A DNA stretch of 64,000 nucleotides, from NCBI GenBank assembly GCA_029974635.1, contig JARKQY010000009.1:1-64000 (forward strand). The letters run 5' to 3'. The stretch is from Bacillota bacterium. Its GTDB lineage: Bacteria; Bacillota; UBA4882; UBA8346. Shown here piece after piece: positions 1-9,105 of this stretch. Within the stretch, counting starts at the first letter, position 1; each line of letters opens with the position of its first letter. Position numbers and translations under genes: made by a program. The notes below the pieces were generated by a model. The model made no database searches and was not told the DNA's origin. It worked only from the letters and a program-made list of their open reading frames with translations.

Positions 1-40
1 GCTTTTTGATACTCCCGGCAAAATATATCGAAAAAATATA

Positions 41-72
41 CAAACCCGACCTAAATCACCCGGCCGGGTTTG
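41..72. repeat. Palindrome at window edge, possible terminator
   Basis: A perfect 12-bp palindrome (ACCCGGCCGGGT, 58-69) lies inside a longer imperfect hairpin whose arms are CAAACCCG (41-48) and CGGGTTTG (65-72). It may be the end of a transcript that starts outside the window. There is no clear U-tract. No gene is visible in 1-368. Confidence 0.35.
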
Positions 73-305
73 TTCTGATATTCTATGAAATTATCGGGTC
101 CCATTGGACGTTTCAATTTGAAGACACCTGCCGCAGAAAAAAGTAACATATTATAATGGAATAAAATTTACTGTTCTGGAAAGTATTTTACCAGTTTTTA
201 CTTTTCCCTGCAATTTTCCAATAATAATTTAACAAAATCGTAATAATTATTTCCCTCCGTCTTTTCCTAAAAACCTTTATAAATCAATGATTATCGCTGT
301 TTGGC

Positions 306-354
306 TTATTATCATCAGTTTTTAAGTGGTCAGTAAAGTAGCCGATGATAATAA
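306..354. repeat. Inverted repeat just past the speE stop
   Basis: TTATTATCATC (306-316) and GATGATAATAA (344-354) are perfect 11-bp inverted arms separated by 27 nt. They lie immediately downstream of the minus-strand speE stop, so a 3'-end stabilising or terminating hairpin is plausible. No U-run follows the arm. Confidence 0.4.
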
Positions 355-368
355 CTAGATAACTATCT

Positions 369-1193
369 TCACACCAACTCCGCCGCAAACTGCGGCAGCT
401 TAAAGGCGCCGTAGTGAATCCCGGAATTGTAATATTTGGTATTGAACTGCTTTTTACCGGTGAAATCAACTTGTAACGGATCCCATTTCTTGCTGGCCAT
501 GGTGAAACTCCATAAACCCGACGGGTACGTGGGAATGCTGGCCAGATACAAATACTTCAAGGGAAATACCCCGGCCAGGTTCCGGTGAATCATTTGAATT
601 ACATCCTGATTTACAAACGGCGACTCGCTTTGGGCCACCATGATTCCATCGGGAGTAAGGGCTTGATAAACATCCTGGTAAAACTCGCGGCTGAAAAGCC
701 CTACCGCCGGACCGATGGGCTCCGTGGAATCGATTAGGATCACATCATAAGCGCCCTGATGTTCCCGGACATGGGCTACTCCATCTCCGATAGCCAAAGT
801 TACTCTCGGATCGGTCAATGATCCTGCGATGGAGGGTAAATACTGCTGGCTGACTTCCACCACCCGGCGGTCAATCTCAGCCAAAACAGCCGTCTCCACC
901 GAATCATGCTTTAAAATCTCCCGGATCGCCCCGCCGTCTCCGCCGCCGACCACCAGCACCCGCTTGGGATTTGGATGGGTGTGCAAGGCTACATGGCTAA
1001 TCATTTCGTGGTATACAAATTCATCAGCCTCGGTGGTCATCACCATGCCGTCCAGTACCAGCATCCGCCCGTATTGAACGGTATCAACAACGGCCAGATC
1101 CTGATATTCGGTTTGTTCGGTATGCAAAGTCCCGGTGATTTTACATGAAAGCCCCAAATTCGGCGTTTGTTTTTCCGTAAACCATAGTTCCAT
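369..1193 (-). CDS. speE: Polyamine aminopropyltransferase (spermidine synthase)
   Basis: Transfers the aminopropyl group of decarboxylated S-adenosylmethionine to putrescine or a related diamine in the cytoplasm. The 274-residue length is usual for the family. Visible motifs are YHEM (61-64), the nucleotide-binding GGGDGG loop (83-88), and the acidic LIDSTEP segment around D155, followed by the conserved FSREFY region. The ATG has a GGGAG site about 9 nt upstream. It is the last gene of the long minus-strand block. No speD or speA/speB-like gene is nearby, so the aminopropyl donor must be made elsewhere. The exact polyamine product cannot be told from sequence. Confidence 0.95.
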   Translation of the reverse strand: MELWFTEKQTPNLGLSCKITGTLHTEQTEYQDLAVVDTVQYGRMLVLDGMVMTTEADEFVYHEMISHVALHTHPNPKRVLVVGGGDGGAIREILKHDSVETAVLAEIDRRVVEVSQQYLPSIAGSLTDPRVTLAIGDGVAHVREHQGAYDVILIDSTEPIGPAVGLFSREFYQDVYQALTPDGIMVAQSESPFVNQDVIQMIHRNLAGVFPLKYLYLASIPTYPSGLWSFTMASKKWDPLQVDFTGKKQFNTKYYNSGIHYGAFKLPQFAAELV

Positions 1194-1388
1194 TGATTCT
1201 ATCTCCCATCGTCTATTTTTGATTGAATGTTGATAAACACAAAATTGGCCAAGCAGGATTGATTATATCAAAAATAATTTTAAAAATAAATAATCATTTG
1301 CGGGTTATTCCCGAACTCGTCAACTGGGATAAAAACCTCTTCCTACGCTAAGCGCAAAAGAAAGCCCAAATAAACGGAACTATGATTA

Positions 1389-1480
1389 GACGGGATTTAC
1401 AGGATTTATTGGATTAAAATATTTTACTCCTTCGCTTTTGCTCTGTTTTTATGAAAATCCCGTTAACCCTATCTAAAAAA
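1389..1480. repeat. GGATT-phased palindromic repeat, copy 1
   Basis: The left arm has GGATT three times at 9-bp spacing (1392-1416). The right arm has the complementary AATCC/AACCC series at the same spacing (1455-1475). The arms can fold on each other. Related copies occur at 4051, 7741, 29425, 29508 and partly at 31567, all between genes. Confidence 0.7.
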
Positions 1481-1482
1481 AT

Positions 1483-4002
1483 TTACTGTTTTCGGCTTAT
1501 GCCGGTCGGACTCACTTCAAATACATAATTGCTTTGGTTGCCGGCTTGATCCGCAACCGTTAAATCCAGTATATCAAGGGATTTTTGTGATTTCGGAATT
1601 TCGATTTCAGCGGCAATCTCCGGCAGGTAATTGACAGGTCCGCGGTTTACCGTCTTGCTTAAGGTTTCGGATTGATGAACTAATGTTTTTAAGATCACTG
1701 GTTCATCGAACTTTAAACGGAACAGCAGTTTCCGCTGGAGGGATTCATTGATTTCGGTTACATCGGAACTTAACAGTTCCGGCCAACAGGTGTCCATTGA
1801 AACGGTAATCACTCCAACCTTATAATCTTCCGTACCGCCAAGGGATTTATACCGCACATAAACCAATTTCAAGCCGTCTCCGGAGTTCAGGCGCCATTGT
1901 ACGGGAGCGGATCCCTGCTTCCAGGGGGACCATATGGCCAGGTCGTTACTGAAAGCCCATTGAATTTGCCAATTATCATCTTTGACTGTTTTCGCGGTTG
2001 AAACGGACTGAATTTCGATATTCCGCCGGTTGACAAATCCTGAAACAGCGTTGCTTACAAGCCATCCGGGTAAATTATCCGCCAAACGCCGGTTTAGTTC
2101 AGTTACAGGATACACCCCCATCAGCTTGCCCCATTGGTTTTTCAGAACAATCCGGCAAAAAACAACATTCTTATCCGGGAACAAGCCCGAAAAAACCCCA
2201 CTGGAATCAGCCGTTGCCGGAATTTGTTCCCAAACGCCCTGGTTTGAAAGAACTTCCAGATAACTGCTGACCGGTTGATCAACCCTCCACCTAACACGAA
2301 TCTTTCCCGGACCGGGCGTATCCGTCAAAATAAATGACAACCGTGGCAGTTCGCCGTCTTGGTTCACTATATCTTGATTTTGGTTGTTTTTTACTTCGGA
2401 TTTCAGGGTTTCAGGTCCCGGTCCTTCAGATTCAAAGTCTATCTCAATTCGCGGCTGTTTCACTGTGTATCGCGGTAGGTCAGAGCTGAGGTTTTCAATG
2501 AAACAGGCTTCCCCCTCCAGACCCTTCCCTGCCGGAACCAACCAGCATTGCCTAATCCCGGAATGAATATATAAAAACCCTCCCCACCAGGGAAGCCATT
2601 CCCATGTCTCGCCATCGGGGCTAAACCAGATGCCGGTTAAATACCGCGTGTCACCGCGAACCGCCACGGCAATCCCGGTTTTTTCCTTCCCGACTGGCAC
2701 AAATTGAAGTTTCGCCCCCTCATTCACCCCGGCAATGGAAAACAACTTGATCATTTCCCGGTCTCGCCCAGCTTCCACTAAATTACCCGAATTTTGATAT
2801 ATTTCAGCGCGCTTCTTAAGGATCGGTATGAACTTGGGGTTCACCTTCAAAGCTTGATTATAGAATTCCAAGGCCTGAACATAATTGTTGCTTTTAAGTT
2901 GCAGATTTCCGGCCTCTAATAAACCTATCACCGATGAAGGATCGGACTTGATAGCGGCCGCAAAGGACTGGGTTGCTGAGTCCGGATCTCCGTTTCGTAC
3001 GTGTTCCCGCCCTCTTAAGATCTGTCTCGCGGCTTGGATGAAATTGTTATCCTTGAAAGTAGCCAGGCTGCCGGCCGGAGTAGTGACTGAAGCAAAATGG
3101 GTTGAGTTCAGATTCCACCGGACGCGCCACCAATAATACTCGGGAAATAGTTTGCCGCCCTGGTTCCAGAAGATTTGCGCCTGCCAGGAATCGCCGCTCC
3201 AAAAAGCCTTCCATACTTGAAGCTCTTTCAACAAAGTAGCGGCAATAATTGGGGCTGAATCTACTTCATTACGCCGCTGCATCATTTGGATCAGGGAATC
3301 GAAATTTTGATAATCCCTCAATATCAGGTAAACTTTTAATAAGTTGAGATCTCTGGTGATTTCCCATAAGGGGGGCAGCGGATCGGCCTTTAGCAAATAA
3401 CCAAGGGCCAACTGGTATTCACCGGACTGGATCAAGGCCGCCCCTTTTCGCAAGCAAGCTTCAGGACTGTTATGACGGTCTAGTAATTTTAAAACCTGAG
3501 CAGGCAGCCATTCATCAAGATAATAATCAGCCAGGTCCAGGTTAATCTCAATTGAATCAGGATTCCTCTCCCAAACGCGCCGCAAATACCAAAGGCCAAT
3601 CTCCTTTTGGTTCATATATAGATGATAGTTCCCTGCCATGACCAAAGCGGACCGGTTATTGCCATCCCGGTCCAGAATATGCAAAAGCAGCTGTTGACAT
3701 GCGGTGCTTGGTTGCGGCAGAATCTGCGGCAATTTGTTGGTGAAACCGGCCCGTTTATACAACGGTTCGGTCCATAACAGGGTTTTGACCGTAAAGTGGT
3801 GTTGAAATCCGGCTAATTCATAATAAATCCCGGCCAATTTCAACCGGGTATCGTTATCTGCCGGATTTTGCAGGATTCGGGATTTCAATTTAAGAATCGT
3901 CGCATCATCACCGGCTGCGGTTGTGCCATATGTGGCCGTCCAAGGTAAAATGAACAGAAGAACCGGCAATAAAATCAACCAGATTCGGCAATTTCGAAAC
4001 AT
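1483..4002 (-). CDS. Exported TPR-repeat protein with beta-rich C-terminus
   Basis: 839 residues starting with a hydrophobic signal sequence (about residues 5-26) and no lipobox. Residues about 35-430 contain tetratricopeptide-type helical pairs; the clearest is around 'NYVQALEFYNQALKVNP'. The C-terminal half is rich in aromatic, beta-strand-like sequence with Ig/fibronectin-like character ('ISPDGETWEWLPWW', repeated 'W..P'). It is probably an envelope scaffold or assembly protein. No enzyme motif was found. The start has a strong GGGGGAG ribosome site. It is flanked on both sides by GGATT palindromic repeats and is likely transcribed alone. Function unknown. Confidence 0.75.
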   Translation of the reverse strand: MFRNCRIWLILLPVLLFILPWTATYGTTAAGDDATILKLKSRILQNPADNDTRLKLAGIYYELAGFQHHFTVKTLLWTEPLYKRAGFTNKLPQILPQPSTACQQLLLHILDRDGNNRSALVMAGNYHLYMNQKEIGLWYLRRVWERNPDSIEINLDLADYYLDEWLPAQVLKLLDRHNSPEACLRKGAALIQSGEYQLALGYLLKADPLPPLWEITRDLNLLKVYLILRDYQNFDSLIQMMQRRNEVDSAPIIAATLLKELQVWKAFWSGDSWQAQIFWNQGGKLFPEYYWWRVRWNLNSTHFASVTTPAGSLATFKDNNFIQAARQILRGREHVRNGDPDSATQSFAAAIKSDPSSVIGLLEAGNLQLKSNNYVQALEFYNQALKVNPKFIPILKKRAEIYQNSGNLVEAGRDREMIKLFSIAGVNEGAKLQFVPVGKEKTGIAVAVRGDTRYLTGIWFSPDGETWEWLPWWGGFLYIHSGIRQCWLVPAGKGLEGEACFIENLSSDLPRYTVKQPRIEIDFESEGPGPETLKSEVKNNQNQDIVNQDGELPRLSFILTDTPGPGKIRVRWRVDQPVSSYLEVLSNQGVWEQIPATADSSGVFSGLFPDKNVVFCRIVLKNQWGKLMGVYPVTELNRRLADNLPGWLVSNAVSGFVNRRNIEIQSVSTAKTVKDDNWQIQWAFSNDLAIWSPWKQGSAPVQWRLNSGDGLKLVYVRYKSLGGTEDYKVGVITVSMDTCWPELLSSDVTEINESLQRKLLFRLKFDEPVILKTLVHQSETLSKTVNRGPVNYLPEIAAEIEIPKSQKSLDILDLTVADQAGNQSNYVFEVSPTGISRKQ

Positions 4003-4050
4003 TAGATCTCCCCCGCTCCGGACAAGCCAGAACTAAAAGAGTTTTTTATT

Positions 4051-4100
4051 CGACAGGATTTATGAAAAATCCCCTTAATCCCGTTCATCCTGTCCAAAAA
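4051..4100. repeat. GGATT-phased palindromic repeat, copy 2 (short)
   Basis: A short version of the element at 1389. One left GGATT unit is followed by a right arm with AATCC units at 9-bp steps and ending in the shared TCCTGTCCAAAAA motif, also found at 7808-7818. Confidence 0.65.
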
Positions 4101-4197
4101 CCTTATTGTATATCAATTTGCAGGATGGCCCGAAAAATCCTATATGTTTTGAACATGATTTGATTATGTAGATACTATAAGTCCGGTGATTCCTTAT

Positions 4198-5352
4198 CTA
4201 TAGGGTCTCCTGCAGTATATTCATGATATCCTCCGCTTTAACCTCTTTCGGATTAGCCTTCATGGAACCGGATGAGAGGCTCTCCTGAATGATTTCCGGA
4301 TAATCGGCTTCAGATATTCCCAAACTGCTGATACGGGCGGGGATTCCCAATTTACGCTCCAAGCTCATCAGGTTTTTAATCCCCATGGCGGCCATATCAA
4401 TAGGATCGCCATCCAGCCAATTAATTCCCAGCGCTTTGGTGATCATGGCATACTTTTCATGACAAGCCGAAAGATTAAAACGCATCACCGGTACTAATAA
4501 AACGGCGCAGACCAGGCCATGGGGCTTTCCGGTCCGGATTCCGATGGAATGTGCCATGCCATGCACTGCCCCCAACCGGGCATTGTTTAAAGCAATTCCT
4601 GCCATTAAACTTCCCATGGCCATTTCCGTCCGGGCTTGAAGATCCTGGCCGTCGTGATATACTTTCATAATATTGGCGCCAATCCGTTCCACAGCCGATA
4701 AGGCAAAGGCATCCGTTAAAGGTCCGGCACCCTTTGAGGTGTATGCCTCAATTCCCTGGACCAAAGCGTCCAATCCGGAATAAATCGTAACATTTACCGG
4801 GGCGCTTAATGTTAATACCGGATCGACAATGGCCGTCCGGGCCGCCAAAAAAGGATCCCGGATTGATTTTTTTTCTTTTCTCACCGGATCGCAGAGCACC
4901 GAATTGATGGTAACTTCCGCTCCGGAACCGGCAGTTGTGGGCACCGTAATTAACGGCAATCCCGGAGCCTCAACCTTGCCGCCGCCAAAATAATATTGTA
5001 AACTGTTAGTTACTTCATACAATCCGGCAATTACTTTGGCGGCATCCATTGCGCTACCGCCCCCCAGGCCGATAACCCATTCCACTTGATTCTCCCGGGC
5101 TACGGCCAACCCTTTTTCCACCGTTTCCAACGATGGCTCGGGTTCGACCTCCGGAAACGGTACAACTTGAAATCCGGAACTCTTTAGTAAGATATCCACC
5201 CGGTGCAGGATACCGTTTTCCCGTAATGCTTTTTTGCCGGTCACCACCAAAACTTTACCGCCCAAGGCCCGCCCTTCCAAGGATAGTTCCCGGAGCGATT
5301 CGGGGCCAAAGATGATCTTCGTACCTAGATAATACCATTGAGAGGAGCCCAT
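4198..5352 (-). CDS. Iron-containing (type III) alcohol dehydrogenase
   Basis: NAD(P)-dependent alcohol/aldehyde oxidoreductase of the Fe-ADH superfamily. The GGGS nucleotide loop is at 97-100. Three of the four usual metal ligands are visible (D195, H264 and H278 in GKPHG); the position of the second ligand is Q199 in the DALVQGIEAY segment rather than His, a change seen in a subset of the family. An upstream in-frame GTG at 5391 would add 13 residues, but the ATG at 5350-5352 has a GGAG site 10 nt upstream and is preferred (384 aa). Substrate unknown; a fermentative or short-chain alcohol role is only a guess. Confidence 0.88.
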   Translation of the reverse strand: MGSSQWYYLGTKIIFGPESLRELSLEGRALGGKVLVVTGKKALRENGILHRVDILLKSSGFQVVPFPEVEPEPSLETVEKGLAVARENQVEWVIGLGGGSAMDAAKVIAGLYEVTNSLQYYFGGGKVEAPGLPLITVPTTAGSGAEVTINSVLCDPVRKEKKSIRDPFLAARTAIVDPVLTLSAPVNVTIYSGLDALVQGIEAYTSKGAGPLTDAFALSAVERIGANIMKVYHDGQDLQARTEMAMGSLMAGIALNNARLGAVHGMAHSIGIRTGKPHGLVCAVLLVPVMRFNLSACHEKYAMITKALGINWLDGDPIDMAAMGIKNLMSLERKLGIPARISSLGISEADYPEIIQESLSSGSMKANPKEVKAEDIMNILQETL

Positions 5353-5439
5353 TGCAAAATTTCTCCAAGTTATAATTAAAATATGATTCACGTTGAATAC
5401 GCGATTTCACCGCAGATTTCTTGTGCAAGGAAATTATCG

Positions 5440-6273
5440 TCAGGACTTTAGCAATGCAGACCAGGCCTCGTTAACAACCGCCTGAATATCTTGCTGGTTA
5501 ATATCCGCTTGTATCAGATCAACCCTTGATCCAGCAATTGCCCAATAGCCGAGATATTCAATATTTCCTTCCGGTCCCAGCACCGGTGAAAAAGTAAGCG
5601 CTGTTAAATTCCAGCCGGAATCCAGGGCTTTCGGAACCAATTCATGCAACACTTCCAAATGGGCGGCTTTATCTTTCACAACCCCTTTTTTTCCAACCTT
5701 GCCTTTGCCCACTTCGAACTGGGGCTTAATTAAAGTAATCAAGGCTCCGTCTATCTTTATCAGTTCCCTGAATTTTGGAAATACCAGCCCCAATGAGATA
5801 AACGCCAGATCCGCAGTAATGATCTCCGGAAGTTGCTCCAAACGATCACCCGTAAAATAACGGATATTTTCGCGTTCAAATACGGTTACACGGCTGTCTT
5901 GTCGCAATTTCCAGGCTAATTGTCCGTATCCCACATCAATAGCATAGACATGAGCGGCTCCGGCCTGCAGTAAACAATCGGTAAATCCTCCGGTGGAAGC
6001 TCCGGCATCCAGGCAAACCTTTCCTTGAACCTCAATATGAAAAGTCTTCAAGGCTTTCTCCAGTTTATACCCGCCCCGGCTGACATAAGATTCACCGGTC
6101 TCAATTTCGGCCTGAACCGGGATGGAAGAACCGATCTCAATCAATTGGCCCGCTTTTTCAATGCGTTTGCCGTTTATTAGAATTTCGCCGGCCATAATCG
6201 CTCTGCGCGCCTGTTCCCGGCTTTGAAAATACCCATTCTCCACCAGCCAAACATCTACCCGTTGTTTCACCAT
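5440..6273 (-). CDS. tlyA: TlyA-family rRNA 2'-O-methyltransferase (S4 + FtsJ-like)
   Basis: 277 residues. An N-terminal S4 RNA-binding domain (about 1-62, 'SREQARRAIMAGEILING') is followed by a Rossmann methyltransferase with the SAM loop DAGASTGGF (89-97). Family members methylate ribose of cytidines in 16S/23S rRNA and are often annotated as hemolysin A. In spore-forming Bacillota the gene often sits near DNA-repair and isoprenoid genes; here it lies between the Fe-ADH and a dGTPase instead. The ATG is preceded by AGGTGA at very short spacing, so the GTG one codon later is also possible. Confidence 0.9.
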   Translation of the reverse strand: MVKQRVDVWLVENGYFQSREQARRAIMAGEILINGKRIEKAGQLIEIGSSIPVQAEIETGESYVSRGGYKLEKALKTFHIEVQGKVCLDAGASTGGFTDCLLQAGAAHVYAIDVGYGQLAWKLRQDSRVTVFERENIRYFTGDRLEQLPEIITADLAFISLGLVFPKFRELIKIDGALITLIKPQFEVGKGKVGKKGVVKDKAAHLEVLHELVPKALDSGWNLTALTFSPVLGPEGNIEYLGYWAIAGSRVDLIQADINQQDIQAVVNEAWSALLKS

Positions 6274-6303
6274 ATCACCTTAACAAAAACACATTACGAT
6301 TAC

Positions 6304-6390
6304 TATTATAGCGTTCTCTAAATGAACGTCATCCTTTGGTAGAACGTTCATTGATTGTAACGCCATTTAGAGAACGTTCTACTATATATT
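6304..6390. repeat. AACGTT inverted repeat element, copy 1
   Basis: Perfect 13-bp arms CGTTCTCTAAATG (6312-6324) and CATTTAGAGAACG (6364-6376) flank a middle part with GGTAGAACGTTCATT. Similar blocks occur at 28620-28670 and 31596-31637. The element fills most of the gap between the dGTPase and tlyA genes. Confidence 0.65.
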
Positions 6391-6432
6391 TCGGCATCAA
6401 TCCTGCGAAACATTATTAATTTCCTTATTATA

Positions 6433-7635
6433 TTATTTGCCAAACCCATAACTCATGACCTTGGTGTAAGGCTCAAACATCATCTCATAAGTATCCATGG
6501 CCTGCCTGTCAGTTAAACCAGCCAGATAATCGCCGATTACTAACGCTTTATTGCTGTCATCCGCAAAAGATTCTTTCTGGATAGAGACCGGCAACAGTTT
6601 GGGGTTATCCCAAAAACGCCGGAACAACTTTTCCAGAATCATTTTCCCTTTTTCCGCCATCATTAATACTGTCGGATGTTTATATACCTGATGGTATAAG
6701 AAATCAATCAACAATTTCAAGCTTTCGGAGTACTCCGCCGAAAGCCGGGCCACCGGTTGAGCCGTTTCCCGGATTGCGACAGCGGAATTGAATTGGTATC
6801 CGGCCAAGTTTTGCCGGGTCTGGACAATTACGTCGATATTAAAGCTGTTTATTAAATGCCGGATTAAACGAAAGGCTTTCATCTGTTGAGTATACTGCGG
6901 CTGATTCCTCGCCTCGGAGGCCACCTGGTTCATTATCTCCCTGATTAGCGAAATGCCCGAGTGGTATAAATCCTCCCAACTCACTAACCCGACCCGTAAA
7001 GCATCATCCAAATCATGAGCCGCAAAAGCCAACGAATCGGCAATATTTACAATTTGGGCCTCCAGCCCCGGCTGGGGATTTACCGCAAATTCCGCCGGAA
7101 AGCTAGGTTGGTCGAACCGGGTCAAATGCCTGGCCAGACCTTCCCGGGTTTCATAGGTGAGGTTCAACCCGGGAAAACCCGGGTAACGCTTTTCTAAATA
7201 ATCAACAATCCGCAAACTGTGCAAATTATGATCGAATCCGCCAAAATCCTTTAACAACTCATTCAGGATCTCCTCGCCGGCGTGCCCGAAGGGGGCATGT
7301 CCCAAATCGTGGGCCAGGGCGATGGCCTCTACCAGGTCTTCATTTACCCTTAGAACCCGCGCAAAAGTACGGGCATGCTGCATAACCTCCAGCGTGTGGG
7401 CTAACCGGGTACGATGGTAATCTCCTTCATGAACCACAAAAACCTGCGTTTTGTACTGCAGTTTTTTAAATGCGGTGGTATAAATGATCCGGTCCCGATC
7501 CCGCTGATAACAAGTGCGATAATCATCTTCCTTCTCCGGAAAGAGCCGCCCCCGGGAATTTTTTGACATTGACGCAAATGGAGCCAGAATAGACCCCTCA
7601 TTTTCTTCAAAGATAAGCCGTGGAATATATTCCAT
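6433..7635 (-). CDS. HD-domain dGTP triphosphohydrolase-like protein
   Basis: Hydrolyses dNTPs, classically dGTP, to nucleoside plus triphosphate. The HD metal-binding set is clear: H80 in TRLAHTLEV, H109-D110 in ALAHDLGHAPFGH, and a later Asp in the 'IADSLAFAAHD' segment. At 400 residues it belongs to the dGTPase-like clade that is shorter than E. coli Dgt. The ATG at 7633-7635 has a GGTGG site 8 nt upstream. A 46-bp dispersed repeat starts 17 bp upstream of the start and may carry or replace the promoter. Preference for dGTP over other dNTPs cannot be read from the sequence. Confidence 0.9.
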   Translation of the reverse strand: MEYIPRLIFEENEGSILAPFASMSKNSRGRLFPEKEDDYRTCYQRDRDRIIYTTAFKKLQYKTQVFVVHEGDYHRTRLAHTLEVMQHARTFARVLRVNEDLVEAIALAHDLGHAPFGHAGEEILNELLKDFGGFDHNLHSLRIVDYLEKRYPGFPGLNLTYETREGLARHLTRFDQPSFPAEFAVNPQPGLEAQIVNIADSLAFAAHDLDDALRVGLVSWEDLYHSGISLIREIMNQVASEARNQPQYTQQMKAFRLIRHLINSFNIDVIVQTRQNLAGYQFNSAVAIRETAQPVARLSAEYSESLKLLIDFLYHQVYKHPTVLMMAEKGKMILEKLFRRFWDNPKLLPVSIQKESFADDSNKALVIGDYLAGLTDRQAMDTYEMMFEPYTKVMSYGFGK

Positions 7636-7652
7636 ATCTGAACACCACCTAT

Positions 7653-7698
7653 AAGAAGAGTGGTAAACCCCATTCTTAATACAAAATGCACACTTCTT
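7653..7698. repeat. 45-46 bp AAGAAG..CTTCTT element, copy 1
   Basis: Begins AAGAAGAGTGGTAAACC, has the core ATTCTTAA and ends GCACACTTCTT. The outer ends are inverted. Two further copies in the same orientation are at 24496 and 28449. It lies 17 bp upstream of the dGTPase start. Confidence 0.7.
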
Positions 7699-7740
7699 TC
7701 TTATTCAGACGAAGCCAGAATCAAAAAAAAGTTTTTTAGT

Positions 7741-7820
7741 AGACGGGATTAATGGATTAAATCATTATCGATCTGCTTTTTTGAAAAATCCCCTTAATCC
7801 AGTTAATCCTGTCCAAAAAT
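7741..7820. repeat. GGATT-phased palindromic repeat, copy 3
   Basis: The left arm GACGGGATTAATGGATTAAA (7742-7761) and right arm with AATCC units at 9-bp spacing ending TCCTGTCCAAAAA. It lies between the dGTPase and the transcarbamylase genes, directly beside copy 1 of the 46-bp element. Confidence 0.7.
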
Positions 7821-7867
7821 GCTCTTTAACCAGCTTTGAACAGCTTTTATTTTTTCGCAAGATGGAA

Positions 7868-8788
7868 TTAAAGGCCTAAAACCTTTACCAGGACAGCCTT
7901 CTCGGCATGCATCCGGTTTTCCGCCTGGTCGAAGATGACGGAGTTAGCATGTTCAATGGCCCAGCGGTCAATCTCATAACCGGGATGTATCGGCATATCG
8001 TGCATGATTAAAGCCTGGCTGTCCTTTAAAAGCTCCTGATTCAACTGATACGGACTCATCTTGGCGATGCGCCGTTTCTTTTCTTCTTCATATTTGGGAT
8101 CCAAAAAGAATTCCATATCCACCCAAGTATCGGTATATACTACATCCGCCTCGGCCACGGCTTTTTTCAAATCCAGGGTCGTTGTAAACAATCCGGTTTT
8201 CGTTGCTGCATCCAGCAACTCCTGATCTCTGCTGGCTTCGTTAAATTCAGGGGTAACCGTTGTTATCTTCATCCCCAGTTTGGTTCCGCCTTCCACTAAA
8301 GAATTGGCGACATTGTTGTGAATACCGGCATAAACCAGGTGGATTCCCTCCAAACGGCCTTTGTGTTCCAGGATAGTAAGAAAATCCGCCAAAGCCTGGG
8401 TCGGATGATACATATTATCACAGCCATTAATGACCGGTACCCGGGAGAAATCGGCCATCTCGGTAATTTGTTCAAAGGTAAGCACCCGGGCCATGATCAG
8501 ATCCACATTCCGGGATAAATAACGGATTTCATCCTTTAACTCCGCCAGCACCAGATTGGTACTGCGCCAGTCAAGATAAATGGCATGGCCTCCCAATTGA
8601 GTCATGGCCGCTTCAAATGAAACTCTGGTCCGGGTAGATGTCTTTTGAAAGATCATCCCCAGCGTCATGTGTTCAAGGCTTTTCCGATATTGCGGCTGAT
8701 TTTTCTTAATGGTAAGGGCTAATTCTAATAAATCACGGAGTTCTTGACCCGACCAATTTTTAAAATTGAGAAGATGTTTGACTGACAT
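7868..8788 (-). CDS. Ornithine-carbamoyltransferase-family enzyme
   Basis: 306 residues with the carbamoyl-phosphate-binding STRTR motif at 51-55 and the second-domain HPTQALAD motif at 128-135. Two positions differ from classical ArgF. HPCQ reads HPTQ, and the amino-acid-binding HCLP motif reads HDMP (263-266, in MHDMPIHPGYEI). The enzyme therefore carbamoylates an amine or amino acid, but ornithine specificity is not proven; a subfamily of OTC-like proteins or a catabolic transcarbamylase is possible. The start has a GGAGGG site 8 nt upstream. No other arginine biosynthesis or deiminase gene is adjacent, which weakens an ArgF call. Confidence 0.82.
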   Translation of the reverse strand: MSVKHLLNFKNWSGQELRDLLELALTIKKNQPQYRKSLEHMTLGMIFQKTSTRTRVSFEAAMTQLGGHAIYLDWRSTNLVLAELKDEIRYLSRNVDLIMARVLTFEQITEMADFSRVPVINGCDNMYHPTQALADFLTILEHKGRLEGIHLVYAGIHNNVANSLVEGGTKLGMKITTVTPEFNEASRDQELLDAATKTGLFTTTLDLKKAVAEADVVYTDTWVDMEFFLDPKYEEEKKRRIAKMSPYQLNQELLKDSQALIMHDMPIHPGYEIDRWAIEHANSVIFDQAENRMHAEKAVLVKVLGL

Positions 8789-8848
8789 TAATCCGCCCTC
8801 CTTGAATACGAATTCATTAAATGAGTCCGTTCTTTTACCTCGATTCGT

Positions 8849-8887
8849 AACGTCCTGAGGACATTAAACGTCCTTGAGGACGTTAAA
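8849..8887. repeat. Tandem GTCC/GGAC palindromes
   Basis: Two successive near-palindromes of the form AACGTCCT-GAGGACRTT (8849-8865 and 8867-8884). They sit upstream of the transcarbamylase gene. Part of a 317-bp gene-free gap (8789-9105). Confidence 0.5.
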
Positions 8888-8946
8888 GTACATCAGGATA
8901 CCATTATAAACCATTATCGGCTTGTTCGTCTATAATAACCACGAAA

Positions 8947-9040
8947 TTAGTTAGATAGTTCACTAGTTTTCCAGTTCGTTAGTTTTCTAGTCCCTCAGTT
9001 TCGATAGTTTACTAGTTCGATAGTTCGTTGGTTCTCTGGT
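8947..9040. repeat. Degenerate TAGTT tandem repeat
   Basis: About ten units of 8-9 bp with the pattern TTCGNTAGT/TTTCTAGT run through the gap between the M42 peptidase and transcarbamylase genes. The units are diverged. No promoter or ORF is recognisable in it. Confidence 0.55.
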
Positions 9041-9105
9041 TTTTTTATTGATAAAATAGTCTCCCAATCAATAGCTAACCAAATAACTCATCACCAATAA
9101 CCGTT

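Noticed and set aside
1389..1480. GGATT elements as a possible CRISPR array
   Set aside because: The 9-bp steps, palindromic layout and lack of unique 30-40 bp spacers rule out CRISPR, and no cas gene is present.
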